Of a DNA stretch of 5,373 nucleotides, positions 1-3,186 are shown piece after piece. Each line of letters begins with the position of its first letter. Position 1 is the stretch's first letter. Source of the stretch: UMGS1766 sp963660915 (lineage in GTDB: Bacteria; Bacillota; Clostridia; Oscillospirales; Oscillospiraceae); contig CAVLAO010000096.1 in the NCBI GenBank assembly GCA_963660915.1, positions 1 to 5,373 on the forward strand, in the 5' to 3' direction. A program made the position numbers and the translations under genes. The notes below the pieces were generated by a model. The model saw only the letters and a program-made list of their open reading frames with translations, was not told the origin of the DNA and did no database searches.

Positions 1-20
1 CCGCGAGGTTCTTTTTATTT
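1..20 (+). terminator. Possible right half of a terminator cut by the window edge
   Basis: The window opens with CCGCGAGG followed by TTCTTTTTATTT, which is what the descending arm and T-tract of a rho-independent terminator reading rightwards would look like. The other arm (expected CCTCGCGG) would lie before base 1, so pairing cannot be seen. If right, it ends an unseen plus-strand gene that converges on the ccdA remnant. Confidence 0.3.
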
Positions 21-40
21 CAATTCGCAATTTTTACGGA

Positions 41-148
41 TTACAGGAATGCTCCGGAAAAATAGGAGATGTAGACCGGGAGCATCGGCAAAATGCAGGG
101 TGACAGGAAGGTGATCACGCCTTCCAGAAACAGCAGTACATATTCCAC
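41..148 (-). pseudogene. ccdA: CcdA-type thiol-disulfide transporter, truncated after about 35 codons
   Basis: Cytochrome c biogenesis protein CcdA and its DsbD-like relatives are six-helix inner-membrane proteins that pass reducing equivalents from cytoplasmic thioredoxin to the outside. The reading frame gives EYVLLFLEGVITFL, then SPCILPMLPVYISYFSG, the hallmark first membrane helix with the conserved Pro-Cys, and ends at TAA (43-41) where over 150 further residues are expected. I chose the GTG at 148-146 because AGAAAGGA lies about 9 bases upstream and family members start with a short X-EYLLLFLEG-like N-terminus. An upstream ATG at 229 would add 27 residues that do not look like CcdA. The initiation signals are intact but the last five helices and the second cysteine are gone, so the product cannot work as a transporter. 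It is divergent from the LysR gene, which may once have controlled it. Family call good, functional status inferred. Confidence 0.65.
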
Positions 149-163
149 GAAGATTGATCCTTT

Positions 164-187
164 CTGCACATCTTTTCTATTGTGCAG
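164..187. repeat. Perfect 7-bp inverted repeat just upstream of the ccdA remnant
   Basis: CTGCACA (164-170) and TGTGCAG (181-187) are perfect inverted arms around a 10-base A/T-rich spacer. On the minus strand the structure sits immediately before the AGAAAGGA ribosome binding site of the ccdA remnant. It could be a protein operator or a 5'-UTR hairpin. Confidence 0.45.
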
Positions 188-193
188 CAAACG

Positions 194-202
194 TGTTATA
201 AT
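194..202 (+). promoter_or_regulatory. Candidate extended -10 promoter for the LysR gene
   Basis: TGTTATAAT fits the extended -10 consensus TGnTATAAT exactly. No good -35 is visible 16-18 bases upstream, as expected for extended -10 promoters. It would give a leader of roughly 155 bases before the LysR ATG, containing the hairpin at 276-300. The same bases read on the other strand contain TATTAT, so a ccdA promoter in the same place cannot be excluded. Confidence 0.4.
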
Positions 203-243
203 AGAAGCAGCCCTGCGGCAGCCCCGCACGTTTCATCTGCAAC

Positions 244-254
244 GCTATCATAGC
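244..254. promoter_or_regulatory. Small palindrome in the lysR-ccdA divergent region
   Basis: GCTAT-C-ATAGC is a perfect 5-bp inverted repeat with a single central base. LysR-type regulators usually bind interrupted dyads in the divergent region between their own gene and their target, and this site lies in such a region. No second matching site is obvious. A role as the LysR operator is inference only. Confidence 0.25.
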
Positions 255-275
255 AGACTTCAAATCATATAAAAA

Positions 276-316
276 GCGATTTGTTTGGCAATTAAATCGC
301 GGTTTTTTCGTTTTTT
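276..316 (+). terminator. Terminator-like hairpin in the LysR leader
   Basis: GCGATTT (276-282) pairs with AAATCGC (294-300) around an 11-base loop, followed by GG, six T, CG and six T. In the plus direction this is a weak but complete intrinsic-terminator layout. An A-run before the stem (271-275) makes the reverse direction possible too. No plus-strand gene ends just upstream, so it may act as an attenuator in the LysR leader or as a block to read-through from the left. Confidence 0.4.
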
Positions 317-363
317 CCATGAAAACAAGCAATTATCTGTAACGATTTCTGAAAGGGTTCGGC

Positions 364-1284
364 ATGAATCAATCGAACATTGAGGCGTTTATTGCGCTGA
401 CAAAAGAAAAGAACATCGTAAAGGCAGCAGAATCCCTGTATCTCTCCCCTTCCACCGTCAGCACCCAGCTGAAAACTTTGGAAAGCGAACTTGGGTTCAA
501 GCTGTTCGAGCGGCACAAAGGATACAAAACCGTCACCCTTACCCCAAAGGGAGAATCCTTCACCAAGATCGCCTATGATTTTCTGGCTCTGTGGAACGAA
601 TGCGGACAATTAAAAAATACAGAAGAACGCCATCATCTTTCCATTGCCACGGCAGACAGCTTTCTCGCCTACAATCTGGCCCCGCTCTATCGTGAAATGG
701 TGTTCGGTGGTGCCCACTATAATCTTGAGATCAAGCTGCAGCCTGCAGACACGATCTACTCACTGGTCAGCAAAAAAGAAGTGGACCTTGGGTTTGTCAC
801 CTACAAGATCCACTATCCGGATGTTGATGTGAAGGAAGTCTTTTCCGAGGATATGGTAGTGCTTGTCCCGCAAAACTCCCCTCTGACCGGTAACAGCATT
901 CATCCAAGGATGCTGGACCCGGAAAAGGAGTTACTGATCGGCTCTCCGCAGAACAAACATGTTGGCTGCGGTGCGGTTTTCAACACATGGCGGACGGCAT
1001 GGATCGATGCCGAGAAGCTCCCTCTGGTAAGAGCAAACAGCATTTCCGTTCTCTATCATTTCCTATCCACTGATTCCAACGATTTCTGGATGTTCGCCCC
1101 CAAAACGACCGCGCTCGGGCTAAAGAACGACTATAACCTGCGCATTTTATCTCTGGATGCCCAGCCGCCGAAGCGTGTATGCTATCAACTGACGCACACC
1201 GCCCCGACCGAGACGGTTCAGAGAAACATCAACCACTTTAATCTTCTGCTCTCCGATTATATTTTGAAGCGAAAGCCGCTCTGA
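364..1284 (+). CDS. LysR-family transcriptional regulator
   Basis: This is a complete 306-residue protein, the usual LysR-type length. Residues 1-60 are the N-terminal winged helix-turn-helix: NIEAFIALTKEKNIVKAAES, then the recognition segment SPSTVSTQLKTLESELGFKLFER, and the wing ending LTPKGESF at about 59-66. Residues of about 88-300 form the periplasmic-binding-protein-like effector domain, starting LSIATADSFLAYNLAPLYREM and including LGFVTYKIH and DMVVLVPQNSPL. The ATG at 364 has GAAAGGG six bases upstream. Such proteins bind DNA as tetramers and respond to a small ligand, often controlling a divergent gene. Here the divergent neighbour is a truncated ccdA, so the local target may be lost. 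The ligand cannot be predicted. A strong hairpin follows at 1328-1363. Confidence 0.93.
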   Translation: MNQSNIEAFIALTKEKNIVKAAESLYLSPSTVSTQLKTLESELGFKLFERHKGYKTVTLTPKGESFTKIAYDFLALWNECGQLKNTEERHHLSIATADSFLAYNLAPLYREMVFGGAHYNLEIKLQPADTIYSLVSKKEVDLGFVTYKIHYPDVDVKEVFSEDMVVLVPQNSPLTGNSIHPRMLDPEKELLIGSPQNKHVGCGAVFNTWRTAWIDAEKLPLVRANSISVLYHFLSTDSNDFWMFAPKTTALGLKNDYNLRILSLDAQPPKRVCYQLTHTAPTETVQRNINHFNLLLSDYILKRKPL

Positions 1285-1327
1285 TGAATTCTATGGAAGG
1301 CATATATCCATCTTCCGTACAGCAAAA

Positions 1328-1363
1328 CACCGGGCACAGCAGTTCATCCTGCCATGCCCGGTG
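1328..1363. terminator. Bidirectional hairpin terminator between lysR and the tetR remnant
   Basis: CACCGGGCA (1328-1336) pairs perfectly with TGCCCGGTG (1355-1363). Inside, GCAG (1339-1342) pairs with CTGC (1349-1352) around TTCATC. Reading right, the stem is followed by CTCCATTTTATAATTT. Reading left, it is followed directly by TTTTG. It therefore suits both the LysR gene on the plus strand and the tetR remnant on the minus strand. Confidence 0.75.
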
Positions 1364-1370
1364 CTCCATT

Positions 1371-1559
1371 TTATAATTTCTCCATGCGATGTTTCACACA
1401 CCGCTGCATCATCTCTGCAACATATGCAATAGAGTTGGAACAGTCCTCCCTGATCCACTCCGAGATGATTGCCATCAGACCACGGATATAGAATGCCATA
1501 AGGTTCCGCCTGTCTTTCTGCAGTATGATAGCATCAAAGAACAGACAGCGGAACAACAT
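1371..1559 (-). pseudogene. C-terminal remnant of a TetR-family regulator
   Basis: The minus-strand frame ends with LMAFYIRGLMAIISEWIRED followed by CSNSIAYVAEMMQRCVKHR and TAA. An aromatic-Y-x-x-GL-x-x-II-x-x-W-hydrophobic segment, then a polar stretch and a last amphipathic helix, is typical of the final two helices of TetR/AcrR regulators, which form the dimer interface. The DNA-binding N-terminus is absent: the frame is closed by a TGA just upstream (about 1580), and I find no helix-turn-helix in the next 150 bases in any frame. The ATG at 1559 has no convincing ribosome binding site. I read it as the decayed tail of a regulator of about 190 residues. The family call comes from pattern recognition only. 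The hairpin at 1328-1363 would be its original terminator. Confidence 0.45.
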
Positions 1560-1709
1560 CGATCGCGGTTTGTGTTGAGTTCAAGAATCATGCAAGTTCA
1601 TCCGATTTTTTACTTTTTCAAATAATCCTGAACTGCGTCCATAAAGGCCAATCCTATCTGGCTTTGTCCCTATTTTACCACGCCCTGCCACAGCAGAAAA
1701 GATGTTGGG
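1560..1709. other. Gene-free stretch holding a possible second decayed fragment
   Basis: I see no intact gene here. On the minus strand a short open stretch (about 1669-1610) reads SQIGLAFMDAVQDYLKK and stops at TAA. It looks like the end of a real protein. A shift of one base upstream gives TKPDRIG before it. It shares a 14-base word with the histidinol-phosphatase gene (1636-1649 and 4978-4991), in the same reading frame for AFMD. It may be a frameshifted relic of a related C-terminus. The evidence is weak. Confidence 0.25.
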
Positions 1710-1752
1710 AAACAAAAATGTCCCCGGAGAGCCTTTTTGCAGCTCTCCGGGG
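1710..1752 (-). terminator. Strong rho-independent terminator of hsp20
   Basis: CCCCGGAGAGC (1722-1732) and GCTCTCCGGGG (1742-1752) form a perfect 11-bp stem with a 9-base loop. In the minus direction the stem is followed by ACATTTTTGTTT, a proper T-tract. It lies about 45 bases after the hsp20 stop codon. Confidence 0.85.
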
Positions 1753-1762
1753 GCCTGTCTTA

Positions 1763-1789
1763 TGCACCGGTGTTCCTCACACCGATGCA
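1763..1789 (-). other. Second hairpin between the hsp20 stop and its terminator
   Basis: GCACCGGTGT (1764-1773) pairs with ACACCGATGC (1779-1788) with one mismatch and a 5-base loop. It starts seven bases after the hsp20 stop codon and has no T-tract. A 3'-UTR hairpin in tandem with the terminator may stabilise the mRNA against exonucleases. The role is inferred. Confidence 0.5.
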
Positions 1790-1795
1790 CGGCAG

Positions 1796-2266
1796 TTATT
1801 CAATTTCAATGAGGTTCGGGTTCTCAGGCAAAGCCTTCTGCTGCTGCGGTGCAGGCAGCGTGATGTGCAGGATACCATCCTCGAACTTTGCGTGGATGTC
1901 CTCCTTCTTCACAGCGTCACCCACATAGAAGCTGCGGGCGCAGGTGCCGGAGAAGGTCTCACGGCGCAGGTAGCGGCCGTTCTGATCCTTCTCGTCATTG
2001 CTGTGGCTGCGGACAGCCTGAATGGTCAGGTAGCCGTCGTTCAGCTCCATCTGAACATCTTCCTTCTTGCAGCCGGGCAGGTCAACAGCAACATCATAGT
2101 TGCCATCGGCGGTCTGCTTCACATCAGTCTTCATCATGTTTGCACCGCGCTTGCCGAAGGTCTCGCGCTCTTCACGGTTCATCGCACGCTCCAGCGCGCC
2201 ATCGTTCCAGAACGGATCAAAGAAATCATCGAACAGGTTTTCATGGAAAACAGTCGGCATAAGCAT
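1796..2266 (-). CDS. Small heat-shock protein, Hsp20/alpha-crystallin family
   Basis: The gene encodes a 156-residue ATP-independent cytoplasmic holdase that binds unfolding proteins during stress and keeps them refoldable by DnaK and other chaperones. Residues 1-44 form the variable N-terminal arm, rich in F, D and W (NLFDDFFDPFW). Residues of about 45-138 are the alpha-crystallin domain, opening MKTDVKQTADGNYDVAVDLPG, with NGRYLRRETFSG in the loop region and the signature FEDGILHITLP at about 128-138. The tail carries the IXI oligomerisation motif as IEI (153-155). Length and layout are normal. The ATG at 2266 is chosen because GGAGGAA (2279-2273) is seven bases upstream; a second ATG at codon 3 would be too far. 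The gene is monocistronic, with its own CIRCE-controlled promoter and terminator. Equivalent genes are often called hsp18 or hsp20. Confidence 0.95.
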   Translation of the reverse strand: MLMPTVFHENLFDDFFDPFWNDGALERAMNREERETFGKRGANMMKTDVKQTADGNYDVAVDLPGCKKEDVQMELNDGYLTIQAVRSHSNDEKDQNGRYLRRETFSGTCARSFYVGDAVKKEDIHAKFEDGILHITLPAPQQQKALPENPNLIEIE

Positions 2267-2360
2267 AAATCATTCCTCCAATCCCGGCGTTCGGGTCGGG
2301 GCAAAAAATCTGAAGCGTCCATTCGGAAGGGTTTTCCGGGGAGCCTTGCGGCTCCCTCAT
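2241..2360 (-). CDS. Possible 39-codon upstream ORF overlapping the hsp20 start
   Basis: In the hsp20 leader an ATG (2360-2358) follows AGGAGAGAGGGGC, which supplies purine-rich Shine-Dalgarno sequence at usable spacing. The frame runs MREPQGSPENPSEWTLQIF and continues to TGA at 2243-2241, 26 bases inside hsp20 in another frame. It passes through the hsp20 ribosome binding site, so ribosomes on it would affect hsp20 initiation. The product resembles nothing I know. The frame could be open by chance because the leader is GC-rich and short. If translated, it is more likely a coupling or leader device than a working protein. Confidence 0.3.
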   Translation of the reverse strand: MREPQGSPENPSEWTLQIFCPDPNAGIGGMIYAYADCFP

Positions 2361-2365
2361 GCCCC
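2274..2365 (-). promoter_or_regulatory. Structured 5' leader of hsp20, possible RNA control element
   Basis: The roughly 110-base leader can form several stems. GGGGCA (2365-2360) pairs with UGCCCC (2303-2298) and closes two hairpins that abut exactly: GGGAGCC-GCAA-GGCUCCC (2356-2339, a GNRA tetraloop) and CGGAA-AACCC-UUCCG (2338-2324). A further CCCG/CGGG stem (2295-2283) ends three bases before the Shine-Dalgarno. An alternative pairing of CUUCCGA (2329-2323) with UUGGAGG (2281-2275) would hide the Shine-Dalgarno and break the second hairpin. Small heat-shock genes often carry RNA thermometers. This does not match ROSE or fourU by eye. Stems are seen; function is inferred. Confidence 0.45.
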
Positions 2366-2385
2366 TCTCTCCTGAGCACGGTTTA

Positions 2386-2414
2386 GTTATAGCACACATT
2401 TTTAGCACTGTCAA
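2386..2414 (-). promoter_or_regulatory. Sigma-A promoter of hsp20
   Basis: On the minus strand TTGACA (2414-2409) and TATAAC (2391-2386) are separated by exactly 17 bases, a near-consensus vegetative promoter. Transcription should start near 2379. The -35 box lies inside the CIRCE operator, so HrcA binding would directly exclude RNA polymerase. Confidence 0.88.
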
Positions 2415-2428
2415 GCTTAGAGTGCTAA
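2402..2428. promoter_or_regulatory. CIRCE operator for the HrcA heat-shock repressor
   Basis: TTAGCACTG-N9-GAGTGCTAA matches the CIRCE consensus TTAGCACTC-N9-GAGTGCTAA with one mismatch (G at 2410) and the correct 9-base spacer. The dyad extends outward to 10-bp arms, TTTTAGCACT (2400-2409) and AGTGCTAAAA (2421-2430). HrcA binds CIRCE with GroE as a folding-state sensor and releases it on heat stress. It normally controls groESL and dnaK operons; here it controls hsp20. No hrcA gene is in the window. Confidence 0.93.
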
Positions 2429-2430
2429 AA

Positions 2431-2616
2431 TTCATAAAAGAATAATACTTTTATAACATTCCATGCAATCCTCCCAAAGTTTCAACGAATCAGCGTTCTT
2501 TATGTTTTTTCAGCACTCATAAGGCGCAGCGGTTCATCCTGTTCTGCGCTTTCATTTTCATCATGAATCGCGCCGCAGTATTTTATGGATGGTTGCTTTC
2601 GTCCAAAGAAATCAAA
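2431..2616. other. Intergenic region between the hsp20 and marR promoters
   Basis: No intact gene is seen. It holds an imperfect hairpin, AAGGCGCAG (2521-2529) with CTGCGCTTT (2544-2552), whose loop repeats the word in the hairpin at 1328-1363. A minus-strand frame without stops runs from the marR promoter down to TAA at 2502-2500 and includes DFFGRKQPSIKYCGAIHDE. It has no start signal and no family I recognise. Confidence 0.4.
2521..2552 (+). other. Hairpin with a repeat-like loop, possible weak terminator
   Basis: AAGGCGCAG (2521-2529) and CTGCGCTTT (2544-2552) form a 9-bp stem with one G-U pair and a 14-base loop, followed by CATTTTCATC. No plus-strand gene ends upstream, so a terminator role is doubtful. 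It may insulate the hsp20 and marR units. Confidence 0.4.
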
Positions 2617-2649
2617 AGCATGCTGTTGACATTTAATTGAAAGCGTGCT
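2617..2649. promoter_or_regulatory. Putative paired MarR operators on the marR promoter
   Basis: AGCATGCT (2617-2624, perfect palindrome, preceded by AA) ends one base before the -35. AGCGTGCT (2642-2649, one base off) enters the -10. They are 25 bp apart, about 2.4 helix turns. The same core recurs as a 14-bp palindrome before the pump gene. MarR dimers bind such dyads and block polymerase until ligand binds. The assignment to this MarR is inference from position and repetition. Confidence 0.6.
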
Positions 2650-2654
2650 ATTAT
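2626..2654 (+). promoter_or_regulatory. Sigma-A promoter of the marR-MATE operon
   Basis: TTGACA (2626-2631) and TATTAT (2649-2654) are separated by exactly 17 bases. Transcription should start near 2661, about 30 bases before the marR ATG. Two AGCRTGCT motifs flank the -35 and overlap the -10, indicating autoregulation. Confidence 0.88.
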
Positions 2655-2690
2655 ACTGCCGTAATCTGAAGAGAAAGGAGGAAAATATTC

Positions 2691-3116
2691 ATGTCCACTT
2701 CACTTCCCAGCGGGCAGCTCATCAAGCTGCTGCATGACCGGCTGGAAAAACAGGCAAACAACACGCTTCGCGCCCAAGACCTTACCATGATGCAAGTTTC
2801 TGTTTTGCTTGAACTGCAAAAAGCAGACCAGAAGCAGCTCTCCATGAAAGAGCTGGAGCGGAAATTCTGCATTGCGCAGTCCACCGTTGCTGGTATTATC
2901 TCGCGGCTGGAACAGAAAGGCTTTGTGGAAGCGTTCGGCGATGCCGCAGATAAACGAGTCAAGCTGGTCCATATCACCCTCGCCGGGGAAGCCTGCTGCC
3001 GGGATGCCGCCGGCTATATGGAGCAGGCCGACCAGACCCTGCTGAAAGGATTCTCCGAAGAAGAGAAAGAAACGTTCAACCGGCTTCTTGCACGAGCTGC
3101 AGAAAATATGAGATGA
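2691..3116 (+). CDS. MarR-family transcriptional regulator of the efflux pump
   Basis: This 141-residue protein is a typical MarR-type dimeric repressor. Residues 1-45 form the first dimerisation and linker helices (LIKLLHDRLEKQANN, LTMMQVSVLLEL). Residues 48-100 are the winged helix-turn-helix: QLSMKELERKF, recognition helix AQSTVAGIISRLEQKGFVE, and wing GDAADKRVKLVHITLAG with the conserved D-x-R (DKR, 87-89). The C-terminal helices (105-141) complete the dimer interface. The ATG at 2691 has AAAGGAGG nine bases upstream. It precedes a MATE pump gene by 70 bases on the same strand, the arrangement of mepR-mepA in Staphylococcus aureus. It most likely represses itself and the pump and is released by a toxic or amphipathic ligand. 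Two cysteines (102, 103) and C60 are present, but a redox role is not evident. Confidence 0.93.
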   Translation: MSTSLPSGQLIKLLHDRLEKQANNTLRAQDLTMMQVSVLLELQKADQKQLSMKELERKFCIAQSTVAGIISRLEQKGFVEAFGDAADKRVKLVHITLAGEACCRDAAGYMEQADQTLLKGFSEEEKETFNRLLARAAENMR

Positions 3117-3119
3117 GTA

Positions 3120-3144
3120 CCCGCCCCCATCGGCGGGCCTCTTT
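3120..3144 (+). terminator. Short terminator-like hairpin between marR and the pump
   Basis: CCCGCC (3120-3125) pairs with GGCGGG (3132-3137) around CCCATC, followed by CCTCTTTT. It begins three bases after the marR stop. The T-tract is short, so it may only partly terminate, lowering pump expression relative to the repressor. Confidence 0.5.
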
Positions 3145-3155
3145 TCCCGCACAAC

Positions 3156-3169
3156 GATAGCATGCTATC
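3156..3169. promoter_or_regulatory. 14-bp perfect palindrome before the pump gene, putative MarR operator
   Basis: GATAGCATGCTATC is a perfect 14-bp palindrome containing the AGCATGCT core seen at the marR promoter. It lies 17 bases before the MATE start codon and just upstream of the AGGAGA ribosome binding site. I see no clear -10/-35 of its own here. It may be a roadblock operator, part of a weak internal promoter, or an RNA hairpin. Confidence 0.6.
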
Positions 3170-3186
3170 AGAACAGGAGATCAAAT

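Noticed and set aside
292..609. 105-codon minus-strand frame over the LysR start
   Set aside because: It is a shadow of the helix-turn-helix coding region with no ribosome binding site or family.
1581..1790. Minus-strand open frame of 69 codons between hsp20 and the tetR remnant
   Set aside because: It starts in the 3' hairpin of hsp20 and runs through its terminator; no coherent protein pattern.
1664..2386. 240-codon plus-strand open frame opposite hsp20
   Set aside because: It is antisense to a clear alpha-crystallin gene, crosses its promoter and terminator, and its translation is low-complexity with no recognisable domain or ribosome binding site.
2700..3152. 150-codon minus-strand frame opposite marR
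   Set aside because: It is antisense to a complete MarR gene and shows no domain or initiation signal.
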